Below the pieces are notes generated by a model that worked only from the letters and a program-made list of their open reading frames with translations, did no database searches and had not been told where the DNA came from. Shown piece by piece: positions 36,691 to 46,146 of a DNA stretch of 64,000 bases (positions are counted from its first letter, which is position 1; every line of letters starts with the position of its first letter). The DNA comes from Boseongicola aestuarii (lineage in GTDB: Bacteria > Pseudomonadota > Alphaproteobacteria > Rhodobacterales > Rhodobacteraceae), in NCBI RefSeq assembly GCF_900184815.1, contig NZ_FXXQ01000001.1:62001-126000 (forward strand), in the 5' to 3' direction. A program made the position numbers and the translations under genes.

Positions 36691-37631
36691 AAACGCGCCA
36701 GGCGCTCAGTCAAAAGGTTGAAGAAACCCGCATCGTCGACGGATCCCATGAACATCGCGTTCGCGGGCCTGTCGGTGACGCCCCACCAGTCTGCAACGGT
36801 CATGCCCAAGGTCAGTTCGGACTGTGTCTCGATCTCGACGTTGATGAACCGACCCTGAAAAAGTGAAGGGTTGATCAAATACGCGATCGTGCAGGGGTCG
36901 TGAAGCGGCGCGCCCTGCGAGCCGTATTTTTCCGTGTCGAAACGCTCGAAGAAATCGGTCCAACTTGCAACCATGTGTCCAACGTCTGTGTCCAGCGCCT
37001 TGATATCAGCGATCCACTTGGCACTTGTGAGTGCTTTGTGGGTGACGTCAAGTGGCATTACCGTGATCTGCACGCCAGAATTGAAAACAATATCAGCGGC
37101 TTCCGGGTCGACATAAATGTTGAATTCGGCGGCTGGTGTTATATTGCCAACCTCAAAATAAGCGCCCCCCATGAGAACGATCTCTTCGACCCGCTCTTTG
37201 ATATCCGGGGCTTTCTCAAAGGCGGCCGCTATATTCGTGAGGGGACCGATTGGCACCAGAGTAACGGTGCCTGCAGGTTCCGAACGGAGTGTTTCGATTA
37301 TGAAATCAACACCGTGGATGGTTTGCAGCGGCATCGTTGGCACGGGAAGCTGAGGTCCATCCAGTCCGGTTTTTCCGTGCACGTGTTCGGCGGTAACAAG
37401 CTTGCGCTTCAGGGGTTTGTCACAGCCTGCATAGACATGCATGTCTCGCCGCCCGGCCAGTTCGCAAATGATCCGAGTGTTTTTCTCGGTCAACGCGAGA
37501 GGCACATTGCCTGCGACCGCTACAATTCCCAAGACGTCGATTTCGTCCGGAGACGCAAGCGCAAGAAGGATGGCGACCGCATCGTCCTGTCCGGGATCAG
37601 TGTCGATGATTATTTTGCGGGGCGCAGCCAT
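36687..37631 (-). CDS. inosine/uridine-preferring nucleoside hydrolase
   Basis: A 314-residue N-ribohydrolase. The DTDPGQDDA calcium site near the N-terminus, the VPIGPLTNIA and MGGAYFEVGNITPAAEFN segments, and the late HDPC motif containing the catalytic His/Asp are all present. It hydrolyses nucleosides to base and ribose for salvage. The start at 37631 is just upstream of the conserved APRKIIIDTDPG strand. It begins a three-gene overlapping unit with GrpB and GNAT. Confidence 0.92.
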   Translation of the reverse strand: MAAPRKIIIDTDPGQDDAVAILLALASPDEIDVLGIVAVAGNVPLALTEKNTRIICELAGRRDMHVYAGCDKPLKRKLVTAEHVHGKTGLDGPQLPVPTMPLQTIHGVDFIIETLRSEPAGTVTLVPIGPLTNIAAAFEKAPDIKERVEEIVLMGGAYFEVGNITPAAEFNIYVDPEAADIVFNSGVQITVMPLDVTHKALTSAKWIADIKALDTDVGHMVASWTDFFERFDTEKYGSQGAPLHDPCTIAYLINPSLFQGRFINVEIETQSELTLGMTVADWWGVTDRPANAMFMGSVDDAGFFNLLTERLARL

Positions 37632-37712
37632 GAAGACCTCCGATTGAGAAGTCCACATTGGCGGCGCCCCTTTGCGATGTCCAGACCAAGTCCTCGAACG
37701 ATGCCGGGGGCG

Positions 37713-38735
37713 TTAACCGCCGGAGCCGTTGCCGCCATCAAAGTCGACACGTTCGACCATCTTGAGGGCCTCCGCCCGATGATCTGCAATTGCCGCGAGG
37801 TTAGTGTCATCCGGGGTGAATTTCCCCCAGCTTGCCACCAACTCGGATGGCGCCGCGGCGGGCGAGGCCGGGTATTCATACACCACCGACGCGTAGATAT
37901 TCTGCGCCTCGGGTGAGGCGAGATATTCCATAAAGGCTACGGCATTGTCGCGGTTCGGAGCACTTGCTGTCATGGCCACGCCCGAGATGTTGATATGGGT
38001 CATGCCATTGTCAGCGAATGTCGGGAATTCGATGCGGACGGAGTTCGCCCATTCGGTTTGTTCGTCATCCTCCAGCATTGCGCCCATATAATAGGTATTT
38101 CCAAGCGAGATGTCGCATTCACCAGCCCAGATGGATTTGACCTGCGCGCGGTCATTGCCCTCGGGATCCTTAGCCAGATTGGCCTTTACACCCTTGAGCC
38201 AGGTTTCGGCCGCCTCGGCGCCGTTATGCTCGATCACGGCGCTCAGAAGGCCGAGTGTGTAGACATGGGTTCCCGAACGGGTACAGATGCGGCCCGCCCA
38301 TTTTGGATCGGCCAGATCTTCGTAGGTGGTGATCTCACCCTCTGCCACACGTTCTTTCGAAGCGTAAATGATCCGCGCACGGGTCGTCAGTCCGAACCAG
38401 TGGCCTTCGGGATCGCGTATCGATACCGGGATCCTTCCGTTCAATGTCTCGCTTTCGACCGCTTGCGTCACACCTGCGTCCTTTGCTTCGGTGAGGCGGC
38501 TGATATCTACGGTCAGAATAATGTCGGCGGGCGAGCGCCGACCTTCGGCTTTCAGTCGCTCGACCAGGCCCTTGTCGACATAAGCAACGTTTGTCGTGAT
38601 GCCCGTTTCTTCCGTGAAGGCATCCAGCAAGGGCTGGATCAGTTCGGGCTGGCGATAGGAATAGACGTTCAGTTCTTCAGCATAGGCGGGAACAGCCATC
38701 GCTGTCGCGGCAAGGGCAAAGACTGGAAGGCGCAT
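37713..38735 (-). CDS. ferric-iron ABC transporter substrate-binding protein (FutA/FbpA-like)
   Basis: Periplasmic iron-binding protein of 340 residues with a signal peptide ending PAYAEELN. The LNVYSYRQPELIQPLL start, the TGITTNVAYVDKGL segment and the paired tyrosines in GNTYYMGAML are the FutA/FbpA ferric-ion hallmarks. No permease or ATPase gene is adjacent, so the partners must lie elsewhere. GGAGAG precedes the ATG. Two similar 15-bp elements lie upstream and may mediate iron control. Confidence 0.9.
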   Translation of the reverse strand: MRLPVFALAATAMAVPAYAEELNVYSYRQPELIQPLLDAFTEETGITTNVAYVDKGLVERLKAEGRRSPADIILTVDISRLTEAKDAGVTQAVESETLNGRIPVSIRDPEGHWFGLTTRARIIYASKERVAEGEITTYEDLADPKWAGRICTRSGTHVYTLGLLSAVIEHNGAEAAETWLKGVKANLAKDPEGNDRAQVKSIWAGECDISLGNTYYMGAMLEDDEQTEWANSVRIEFPTFADNGMTHINISGVAMTASAPNRDNAVAFMEYLASPEAQNIYASVVYEYPASPAAAPSELVASWGKFTPDDTNLAAIADHRAEALKMVERVDFDGGNGSGG

Positions 38736-38778
38736 TTTACTCTCCGTGGTGTCAGAATCATTGCGCCGAATTAATCCT

Positions 38779-38820
38779 AGTGTTTTTGTCAGGTCAATAT
38801 CTCTGAGTATTTTTGTCGGG
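38779..38820. promoter_or_regulatory. paired 15-bp repeats upstream of the iron-binding protein gene
   Basis: AGTGTTTTTGTCAGG (38779-38793) and AGTATTTTTGTCGGG (38806-38820) match at 13 of 15 positions in the same orientation. On the minus strand they lie 44-85 bases before the start codon, overlapping a possible TTGACC promoter element. Iron-responsive control is an inference from the gene's job. Confidence 0.35.
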
Positions 38821-38838
38821 ATAATCTTTGGGCGTTCC

Positions 38839-39660
38839 TCAAGGTCGTTGTCCCCGCTCTTTGGCCTTAGCTGCGTCCCACAATGCATCCATTTCTTCGA
38901 GATTGCTCTCCTCGGGGCGCCGACCGTCGTTCGCAAGTTCTCGTTCAATCTGTGTGAACCGACGGGTGAATTTCGCATTTGCATCACGCAAAGCATGTTC
39001 GGGGTCTACGCCGAGGTGTCGCGCCAAGTTCGCCATAACAAACAGCAAGTCTCCGAACTCCTCGTGCGTTTGGTCTGGATCCGCACGGTTGCGGGCTTCG
39101 ACCAGTTCGCGTGACTCTTCAGCAATCTTGTCCAGCACCTGTCCGGCATTCGGCCAGTCGAATCCCACGCGCGCGGCCCGTTTTTGTAACTTCACCGCTC
39201 GCATGAGGGCCGGGAGGCCAAGGGCAACGTCTGCAAGCGCGCCCTCGGCACCTTTGGAGGCGCGCTCCCTTGCTTTCGACGCTTCCCAGTCGCGTTTCTG
39301 GTCTTCTGCTGTTTTGTCTCTTGTCTCATTGCCAAATACATGCGGATGACGCGCGATCATCTTATCGCTGACGCGTCGCAGGATGCTTTCGACATCAAAA
39401 TGCCCGACCTCCGCGCCCATTTGACCGTGGTAGACGACTTGAAGCAGCAGGTCGCCCAGCTCACCTTCCAGTTCCGGCCAGTCTTCGCGGTCTATTGCAT
39501 CCGCAACCTCGTACGCCTCCTCTATGGTGTAGGGTGCGATTGTGCGGAAATTCTGCTCGATGTCCCAAGGACACCCTGTGTTTGGGTCTCTGAGACGGCG
39601 CATGATCTCGGCCAGACGCGGCATACCGTTCGGAATATTAAAGATGGGATCGTCGGTCAT
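38839..39660 (-). CDS. mazG: nucleoside triphosphate pyrophosphohydrolase
   Basis: MazG hydrolyses (d)NTPs to monophosphates and pyrophosphate, cleaning the pool or adjusting stress signals. Its 273 residues contain two MazG domains: the first with CPWDIEQNFRTIAPYTIEEA and EGELGDLLLQVVYH, the second with GFDWPNAGQVLDKIAEESRE and EFGDLLFVMANLAR. EExxE/ExxD metal sites are intact in both. ATG 39660 is chosen because the longer frame adds unconserved residues. Confidence 0.93.
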   Translation of the reverse strand: MTDDPIFNIPNGMPRLAEIMRRLRDPNTGCPWDIEQNFRTIAPYTIEEAYEVADAIDREDWPELEGELGDLLLQVVYHGQMGAEVGHFDVESILRRVSDKMIARHPHVFGNETRDKTAEDQKRDWEASKARERASKGAEGALADVALGLPALMRAVKLQKRAARVGFDWPNAGQVLDKIAEESRELVEARNRADPDQTHEEFGDLLFVMANLARHLGVDPEHALRDANAKFTRRFTQIERELANDGRRPEESNLEEMDALWDAAKAKERGQRP

Positions 39661-39815
39661 TACTTTGTCGCTTTGGTTTTTGAAAGCTGAACCGCAGTTG
39701 TTGCAGCTACGTCGGTGAAGTCCAGAGTTGACTTGTCCATAGTGCGCACGGCGCAACAATACTTGACGTCGCAGCCGCAATCGGGCCTTTAGCGGCGAAC
39801 CAATTGGAGATGGTT

Positions 39816-40787
39816 ATGGGACTTGAAGACGCCGCCAACGAAGTCGATGTTGCCTTCACACGCAAAGAGCCTCGCGGACTTGCCTTTGAAAACGTATTTT
39901 CGGGGGTTCCGTCCTTCTTGCGGCGCAAGCTGACGAAAGACCTGTCTGGCATAGATCTGGCCATTACCGGAGTTCCTTTTGATCAGTCCGTGACCCATCG
40001 CCCGGGAACGCGGTTTGGTCCGCGAGCGCTTCGCGAAGCATCAACGCTGCAAGCGGGCGATCCGCCCTACGGTTGGGGTTTTGACCCCTTGGATGAACTC
40101 GCCATCGCAGATTATGGAGACATGGCCTTCGACTATGCCAAAGTCGCCGAAGTTCCCGGACTTATCGAAAAACACGCGCGCGGCATCCTTGATCAAGGTG
40201 CGGCATGTCTGACGCTGGGGGGGGATCATTCGATCACGCTGCCGCTTTTGCGCGCGCATTTTGCGCAGCATGGGCCTTTGGCCTTTATCCAGTTCGACGC
40301 GCACTCCGACACTTGGGTGGATGATGATCCGGCGCGTGTCGACCACGGCACTTTTGTCTACAAGGCCGTAAAAGAAGGGCTTATCGACGTTCAGAAGTCC
40401 GTTCAGATCGGGATACGCGTTGCCAATGACACGCCGCTTGGGATCACACGCATTGATGCGCGGGCCATTCACGAAAATGGGGCGGCGGCGACGGCGCGAG
40501 CGGTGAAAGACATCGTCGGTGATGCCGCAACTTATCTGACCTTTGACATCGACGGGCTGGATCCGGCTTTCGCGCCCGGCACCGGAACGCCTGTGTGGGG
40601 GGGGCTGTCGACAGCGCAAACCGCTGTTATTCTCAGAGACATTGCGGGAATCAATCTGATTGGAGGAGACGTCGTTGAAGTTTCGCCGCCGTTTGATCAC
40701 GCGAATATGACGGCTGTGGCTGGTGCGCATGTGGTGCATGAACTGATCTGCCTTTGGGCATGGAACCGCCGATCGACTTCTGATTAA
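39816..40787 (+). CDS. speB: agmatinase / arginase-family ureohydrolase
   Basis: Manganese-dependent ureohydrolase of 323 residues. All metal motifs are present: GGDHSIT, DAHSDTW and DIDGLDPAFAPGTGTP. The THRPGTRFGPRALREAS segment and overall length fit agmatinase or guanidinobutyrase, the pair being hard to tell apart by eye. ATG 39816 is chosen because GGAG ends 6 bases upstream; ATG 39810 is an alternative. The neighbours do not reveal the substrate. Confidence 0.88.
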   Translation: MGLEDAANEVDVAFTRKEPRGLAFENVFSGVPSFLRRKLTKDLSGIDLAITGVPFDQSVTHRPGTRFGPRALREASTLQAGDPPYGWGFDPLDELAIADYGDMAFDYAKVAEVPGLIEKHARGILDQGAACLTLGGDHSITLPLLRAHFAQHGPLAFIQFDAHSDTWVDDDPARVDHGTFVYKAVKEGLIDVQKSVQIGIRVANDTPLGITRIDARAIHENGAAATARAVKDIVGDAATYLTFDIDGLDPAFAPGTGTPVWGGLSTAQTAVILRDIAGINLIGGDVVEVSPPFDHANMTAVAGAHVVHELICLWAWNRRSTSD

Positions 40788-40839
40788 CAACTTTTGACAT
40801 AATTGAAGAGTAGAGAGCCGAAAACGAGGCTTAGGTGAA

Positions 40840-41292
40840 ATGCAAACGACGCTCATCGCTATTGTTGTGATTGTTATTCTGGGACTTGGTTGGATCCGTT
40901 TTTCTCCGACGGACATCGATGCTTTTCACGTCGATCCGGCGATTGCGAACGATCCGGGACCACGCGGTCACAAAGTGATTGGATTGGCCGCACCTCATTT
41001 TCAGGGTGACCCTGATACGGTCCTTGAAGCGCTTATACGCGTCGCACGGTCGGAACCGCGCGTGCGACGGTTGGACGGTAGCGTGGACGAGGGGATGATA
41101 ACCTTCGTGGCCCGCTCCAAGTGGATCGGCTTTCGGGATTATATCACTTTTAAGGCTGTGTCCGAGGGGTCGCAAACCAAACTCGCCGCGATTTCCAGGT
41201 CTCGTTATGAAATTGGTTCAGACTGGGGAGTTAACCGGGAAAGATTGGAGCGCTGGTTTGCTGAAATCGAGGATGTCCTGGCCGAGGGATGA
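40840..41292 (+). CDS. DUF1499 family protein
   Basis: A 150-residue protein with one N-terminal membrane segment (TTLIAIVVIVILGLGWI) and a DUF1499 domain (about 30-145; ARSKWIGFRDYITFKA, RYEIGSDWGVNRERLERW). The function of the family is unknown. Its 3' end overlaps a convergent small gene by 75 bases. Confidence 0.8.
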   Translation: MQTTLIAIVVIVILGLGWIRFSPTDIDAFHVDPAIANDPGPRGHKVIGLAAPHFQGDPDTVLEALIRVARSEPRVRRLDGSVDEGMITFVARSKWIGFRDYITFKAVSEGSQTKLAAISRSRYEIGSDWGVNRERLERWFAEIEDVLAEG

Positions 41293-41520
41293 AGAAACGC
41301 AACCCACGCCCGTGTCGCGCCAAATCGGAACATTGAGCGACATCTCGCAAAGGGCCATGAACGAACGACCGTTAACCACGAGGCAAGTTTCCTGTCCCAG
41401 ATCGATCCGATCACCTTGGGTGTCGGTGCAATAGCATTCGATTACACGGCCGTCAGGGCCAGTGATGTCGGCGAATGCCGGCGAGGCTGCGAGGCTTATG
41501 ATGAACGCCATTTTCCACAT
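41218..41520 (-). CDS. small exported cysteine-rich protein, hypothetical
   Basis: A 100-residue protein with a clear signal peptide (MAFIISLAASPAFA) followed by about 80 residues with six cysteines, including ECYC and single Cys in QETCLV, LCEMS and GCVSS. The mature part may be disulfide-bonded. No family is recognised. Its last 75 bases overlap the end of the DUF1499 gene on the other strand. ATG 41520 or 41511 starts it. Confidence 0.65.
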   Translation of the reverse strand: MWKMAFIISLAASPAFADITGPDGRVIECYCTDTQGDRIDLGQETCLVVNGRSFMALCEMSLNVPIWRDTGVGCVSSSLGQDILDFSKPALQSFPVNSPV

Positions 41521-41600
41521 GCGCCAAGCTTAACAATGGCGATCGACATTTCAAGTCACGCTCTCTTGACCTTGTCTGAAGGATCGGAGAGACGAAACAG

Positions 41601-42656
41601 ATGATCCCAGCGGACACTCTTCAACAGATCATCGGGCGTTTTCAGTTTCTGGAAGCGAAGATGGCTGGTGGTGCGGATGGAAACGAGATTGCCGCCCTCG
41701 CGCGCGAATACTCCGATTTGAAGCCCGTCGTTGAAGAAATTTATCATTATCAAGAGCTTGTGTCGGCCGAGGCAGAAGCCAGACTGATGCTGGATGATCC
41801 CGAAATGCGCGCACTCGCCGAAGAAGAGCTGTCAGTTCTGAAGGCGCGGTTACCTGACGTTGAACAGGCCTTGCGGATTGCACTGCTGCCGAAGGATGCT
41901 GCCGACTCCCGGCCTGCAATTATCGAAATTCGACCAGGCACCGGGGGCGAAGAGGCCGCTCTGTTTGCGGGCGATCTATTGCGCATGTATCAACGGTATG
42001 CCGAAGCAAAAGGATGGCGTTTTACAATCGTCGAATTTGCCGAAACCGAGTTGGGTGGGATCAAGGAAGTGGTAGCCAACGTCTCGGGTGAAGGGGTTTT
42101 TGCCCGCCTGAAATACGAGAGCGGAGTCCATCGTGTTCAACGGGTCCCTGAAACGGAATCCGGCGGGCGCATTCATACGTCGGCGGCGACAGTTGCGGTT
42201 CTTCCGGAAGCCGAAGACGTGGATATCGACATTCCCGCCACAGATATTCGGGTCGACACAATGCGCGCCAGCGGCGCCGGTGGCCAGCACGTCAACACGA
42301 CTGATTCCGCCGTACGCATCACTCATATTCCAACCGGGGTTGTCGTAACTTCGTCCGAGAAATCTCAGCACCAGAACCGTGCGATCGCCATGCAGGTGCT
42401 GCGGGCGAAATTGTTTGATCTGGAGCGTCAGCGCGTGGATCAGGAACGTGCCGCGGACAGGAAGTCACAGGTTGGGTCCGGTGATCGATCCGAGCGCATT
42501 CGCACGTACAACTTCCCACAAGGACGTTTGACGGATCACAGAATTGGTCTCACGCTTTACCGGCTGACAGATATCATGGCCGGTGATCTGGACGAGGTGA
42601 TCGACGCGCTGATTTCGGAAGATCAGGCTGCGAAGTTGGCCGAGCAAGGGCTGTGA
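41601..42656 (+). CDS. prfA: peptide chain release factor 1
   Basis: RF1 ends translation at UAA and UAG. The 351 residues include the alpha-helical domain 1, the codon-reading [20 protein letters not shown] region (PxT-type tripeptide appears as PAT) and the catalytic GGQ motif near residue 230 (GAGGQHVN). GGAGAGACG precedes the ATG. It overlaps prmC by 4 bases, whose product methylates this GGQ glutamine. Confidence 0.96.
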   Translation: MIPADTLQQIIGRFQFLEAKMAGGADGNEIAALAREYSDLKPVVEEIYHYQELVSAEAEARLMLDDPEMRALAEEELSVLKARLPDVEQALRIALLPKDAADSRPAIIEIRPGTGGEEAALFAGDLLRMYQRYAEAKGWRFTIVEFAETELGGIKEVVANVSGEGVFARLKYESGVHRVQRVPETESGGRIHTSAATVAVLPEAEDVDIDIPATDIRVDTMRASGAGGQHVNTTDSAVRITHIPTGVVVTSSEKSQHQNRAIAMQVLRAKLFDLERQRVDQERAADRKSQVGSGDRSERIRTYNFPQGRLTDHRIGLTLYRLTDIMAGDLDEVIDALISEDQAAKLAEQGL

Positions 42657-43522
42657 GTGATCTGAATCCACGGGAAACCGTGCAAGACGCCTTATATCGT
42701 GCGGCGCGGGATCTTGAGGCGCGGGGGGTGGGCTATGCAATGCGGGATGCAAGGCGCCTCATGACCCATGCGCTAGGTATCGCATCCGATCGCCTGACGC
42801 TTTTCTTGCGCGAACCCTTGCCCGCCGAAGCGGCCGGTGTTTTCACAGCGTTTTGCGAAAGGCGCGCCGCGCGTGAGCCAGTCTCACGGATCGTCGAAGG
42901 TCGGCTATTCTTCGGACGATGGTTTAAGGTCACTCCAGAAGTCCTTGATCCAAGACCGGAAACTGAAGTTCTTATTGACCAGGCGCTGAGATTTCAGTTC
43001 GGCAGCTTTCTGGACATCGGAACGGGCTCCGGCTGCATTGCCGTCACGCTTCTGGCTGAACGTGCCCGCGCCAATGCGTTTGTAACCGACATTTCCGAAA
43101 GGGCACTGAAGATTGCGGAAGAAAACGCCTTGGCGCATTCCGTATCCGAGCGCGCGCGCTTCGCCACTAGCGATTGGTTCAGCGACGTTGTCGGGCAGTT
43201 CGATCTTATTGTTTCGAACCCGCCTTATATTCGACCCAGCGAAATGGAAACACTGGAGCCCGAAGTTCTGAAGGGTGATCCGCACATTGCCTTGACGGAT
43301 TTCGTGGATGGTTTGACCGGGTATCGACAGATCGCCGCACATGCCGAAAAGCATCTGGTGCCGGGTGGGCGGGTCTTGGTCGAAATTGGCCCGGACGAGG
43401 CACAGGAAGTCGTTCAGTTGTTCACGGACGCTGGTTTGACGAATTGCACGGTGTATCAAGACTTTGACCGCCGCGATCGTGTGGTCGAAGCATTTTCGAC
43501 GAAACCATCAAAAATTGGCTGA
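42653..43522 (+). CDS. prmC: release factor glutamine methyltransferase
   Basis: PrmC (HemK) methylates the GGQ glutamine of RF1/RF2 using SAM. The 289 residues show the helical N-terminal domain, the SAM motif [16 protein letters not shown] near 115 and the catalytic NPPY near 190 ([11 protein letters not shown]). The GTG start overlaps the prfA stop, the common arrangement. Confidence 0.95.
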   Translation: MSDLNPRETVQDALYRAARDLEARGVGYAMRDARRLMTHALGIASDRLTLFLREPLPAEAAGVFTAFCERRAAREPVSRIVEGRLFFGRWFKVTPEVLDPRPETEVLIDQALRFQFGSFLDIGTGSGCIAVTLLAERARANAFVTDISERALKIAEENALAHSVSERARFATSDWFSDVVGQFDLIVSNPPYIRPSEMETLEPEVLKGDPHIALTDFVDGLTGYRQIAAHAEKHLVPGGRVLVEIGPDEAQEVVQLFTDAGLTNCTVYQDFDRRDRVVEAFSTKPSKIG

Positions 43523-43716
43523 ATCCGGTCAATTGCAGGAAGATCAGTCAGAATAAGCTTGCCCTGTCGTGCACCACTGGATAAACGTTTGGGTGCGCAA
43601 CGCAGGGAAATGTGTTCCCGCGGCGCTACTTCAATCCTTGCACGGACGATCGGCCCAAGTGGGGTCAGGTTTGAAACTACCGCGCAAGACCAGATCAAAG
43701 GCTGGACAAGTACCTT

Positions 43717-44313
43717 ATGAGATCACAAAAGTCACGTTCGCGTTCCAAAGGGAATCGCAACAACAGTCGTAATGTCGGCAATGTCGTCAACCGTGTGTTC
43801 GACAGTTCCGGTCCTGAGGGGAAAGTGCGTGGCACGCCTCAGCAGATCATCGACAAGTACAATCAACTCACCCGAGACGCGCAGTTATCCAATGACCGCG
43901 TCGCGGCAGAGAATTTCCAGCAACACGCCGAGCATTACACTCGAATGTTGGCCGAGGCCATGCGGGAGCAGCAAGAGCGTCAGGAACGCCAGCAGCAAAA
44001 CCAGCAGAACCAGCAGAACCAGCAGAACCAACCGCGTCGTAGTGATGACGCAGGTGGTCAGGACGTGCAGGAGCAAAAGAAGCCTCAACACGAGGAGATT
44101 GCATCCGAGCAGCCAAGATCCAGACCCAGACCTAAACCTAAGCCGAACAACGACGTGATTGACATGGATCAGGACAACGAGTCCTCTGGTCTGGTGGAAA
44201 CACCAGAAGAACGTACGGCCCATCCACGTCGGACCCGTCGCAAAGCACCAACGGCAGACGCGGGCGAAGCGTCCGAACAGCCTAAGGCGCCCACACCTGA
44301 CGCAGCAGAATAA
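43717..44313 (+). CDS. DUF4167 protein with Gln/Asn repeats
   Basis: A 198-residue alphaproteobacterial protein. The conserved DUF4167 part is residues 1-90 (NVGNVVNRVFDSSGPEGKVR, DAQLSNDRVAAENFQQHAEH), which looks RNA-binding with its basic SQKSRSRSKGNRNN start. After it comes a low-complexity tail: Q-N repeats encoded by near-perfect 9-base units (43990-44032), then charged and proline-rich residues. The tail probably is disordered. Function unknown; a nucleic-acid-associated role is plausible. Confidence 0.85.
   Translation: MRSQKSRSRSKGNRNNSRNVGNVVNRVFDSSGPEGKVRGTPQQIIDKYNQLTRDAQLSNDRVAAENFQQHAEHYTRMLAEAMREQQERQERQQQNQQNQQNQQNQPRRSDDAGGQDVQEQKKPQHEEIASEQPRSRPRPKPKPNNDVIDMDQDNESSGLVETPEERTAHPRRTRRKAPTADAGEASEQPKAPTPDAAE
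43990..44032 (+). repeat. 9-bp tandem repeat coding for Gln-Asn-Gln
   Basis: CAGCAGAAC-type units repeat about four times inside the DUF4167 gene, with the first copy slightly diverged (AAAC). Copy number could vary by slippage and would stay in frame because the unit is 9 bases. Confidence 0.8.
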
Positions 44314-44314
44314 G

Positions 44315-45157
44315 CTAGGGTTTTTCGAGGCTGCGCGCCAAAGCGCAAAACCGTTCAATGTCAACTGTTTCAGCCCGGTCGGTCGGCTTTATTCCGGCTG
44401 AAACCAGTCTGTCTTCAATGTCAGGCCTCAGACCTTTGAGGCTTGCGCGCAGCATTTTTCTGCGCTGATTGAAGGCCCGCGCAACCAGATCGCGCAGGAT
44501 TTTTGGATTGGCCGGATAGCGTGGTTCGGGAAGGCAATTCAGAGTTACAACTGCGGATCGAACCTTGGGGGCTGGTGTGAAAGCCTCGGGCGATAACTTC
44601 ATCACGATGCGCGCATCGGTGCGCCAGCCTGCCAAAACCGCCAACCGTCCATAGTGCTTTTCGCCCGCTTTGGCGGTTATGCGTTGTGCGACCTCAAGTT
44701 GAAACATCAGCGTGAGCGACGTCCAGAATGGCGGCCACTCGGGCGGATCAAGCCAACGCGTCAATAACTCTGTTCCGACGTTGTACGGAAGATTGGAGAC
44801 AATGCGGATCGGTGGATTGAGATGCTGCGAAAGGTCAAGTTCAAGTGCATCCCCTTCGAGTATTTCAAGCCGACCTTCATAGGCCCGCGCGATTTCCTCA
44901 AGCGCGGGAATGCAGCGCCGGTCCTTCTCTACAGCGACCACTTTGCGCGCGCCCTCCGCCAAAAGCCCTCGCGTCAGGCCTCCGGGGCCAGGTCCCACTT
45001 CAAGGACGTCCGATCCATGCAAATCGCCGGCGCAGCGCGCGATTTTCGCTGTCAGATTCAAGTCCAACAGGAAGTTTTGCCCAAGCGACTTACGGGCGGA
45101 AAGACCGTGCCTTGAAATGACTTCGCGCAGCGGTGGGAGATCGTCGATAGCGCTCAT
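44315..45157 (-). CDS. rsmA: 16S rRNA dimethyladenosine transferase
   Basis: RsmA (KsgA) dimethylates two adenines near the 3' end of 16S rRNA during 30S maturation. The 280 residues contain [10 protein letters not shown] at the start, the SAM loop [15 protein letters not shown], and the catalytic [11 protein letters not shown] near 140. It overlaps pdxA by 4 bases and ends the lptF-lptG-lptD-surA-pdxA-rsmA cluster. Confidence 0.96.
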   Translation of the reverse strand: MSAIDDLPPLREVISRHGLSARKSLGQNFLLDLNLTAKIARCAGDLHGSDVLEVGPGPGGLTRGLLAEGARKVVAVEKDRRCIPALEEIARAYEGRLEILEGDALELDLSQHLNPPIRIVSNLPYNVGTELLTRWLDPPEWPPFWTSLTLMFQLEVAQRITAKAGEKHYGRLAVLAGWRTDARIVMKLSPEAFTPAPKVRSAVVTLNCLPEPRYPANPKILRDLVARAFNQRRKMLRASLKGLRPDIEDRLVSAGIKPTDRAETVDIERFCALARSLEKP

Positions 45158-46146
45158 TCAAAAGCCGTTATGCGCGCGGAGGCCATGCGGTGGGCCAGTC
45201 TGATGGCTTCCACAAGTGAAGTGGCGTCCGCCAATCCCTTGCCCGCGATATCGAAGGCCGTCCCATGATCGGGTGATGTGCGCACAAACGGAAGCCCGAG
45301 TGTCACGTTGACGCCGCGATCGAAGGCAAGCGTCTTTATGGGGATAAGGGCCTGATCATGATACATCGCGACCGCTACATCATAAGTCTTGCGGGCCTTA
45401 GCGTGGAACATCGTGTCGGCGGGCAGGGGATCCGTGATTTTCATCCCGTCTGCCCGCAGGTCTTCACAAACGGGCCGAATAATCGCTGCCTCTTCTGCGC
45501 CAAGCATGCCGCCCTCACCCGCATGTGGATTAAGCCCGGCCACCGCAATGCGGGGAGTCGCTATGCCAAAATCGCGGACCATCGACTTGTGTACGATTGT
45601 CAGCGTTTTTCTTAGAAGCTCCTGCGTTAAGGCGTTGGGCACTTCGCCAAGAGGCATATGAATCGTCACCGGAACGACCTTCAGTTCTTCAGAGGCAAGC
45701 ATCATGACACTGGTCTCAACGCCGCCCAATGCGGCGAGGAACTCGGTGTGGCCGGGGTAGGCAAACTTGGCGTGGTCGACCAGGATCTTCTTTGAAATCG
45801 GTGCGGTGCAAACGGCCGCCGCATCTCCGGATTGCACGAGATGGACGGCTCTTTCGATGACATCAACAACGGATTGCGCGTTTGCAGGGCTTGGAACTCC
45901 TGGCTGGGCGATCTCGGGGAATTCATGCGCCAGCACGGGCAGGCCATGGTTTGAGGCTTTTGTCGCTTCTGCTGAAGATTGAATGAGCGAAACCTTCGCG
46001 CGTACTGGCAGATGTCTCGGGTCGCCAATCCAGAAAAAAGGAGCGGAGGACGAAAGTGTTTCCCACGCTTTGACCGCTATCTCGGGCCCAACGCCTGCAG
46101 GATCGCCGCAGGTCAGGGCTACAGGTCGGCGCGACGTTTCAGTCAT
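45154..46146 (-). CDS. pdxA: 4-hydroxythreonine-4-phosphate dehydrogenase
   Basis: Step in pyridoxal-phosphate synthesis. The 330 residues carry [17 protein letters not shown] near the N-terminus, the metal-binding [12 protein letters not shown] and [15 protein letters not shown], and [15 protein letters not shown] near 270. ATG 46146 shares one base with the surA stop; TTG 46149 would be an alternative. Confidence 0.95.
   Translation of the reverse strand: MTETSRRPVALTCGDPAGVGPEIAVKAWETLSSSAPFFWIGDPRHLPVRAKVSLIQSSAEATKASNHGLPVLAHEFPEIAQPGVPSPANAQSVVDVIERAVHLVQSGDAAAVCTAPISKKILVDHAKFAYPGHTEFLAALGGVETSVMMLASEELKVVPVTIHMPLGEVPNALTQELLRKTLTIVHKSMVRDFGIATPRIAVAGLNPHAGEGGMLGAEEAAIIRPVCEDLRADGMKITDPLPADTMFHAKARKTYDVAVAMYHDQALIPIKTLAFDRGVNVTLGLPFVRTSPDHGTAFDIAGKGLADATSLVEAIRLAHRMASARITAFE

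Noticed and set aside
43456-43698. An 80-codon minus-strand frame in the prmC-DUF4167 gap
   Set aside because: Overlaps the end of prmC, with no ribosome site and no recognisable motif.
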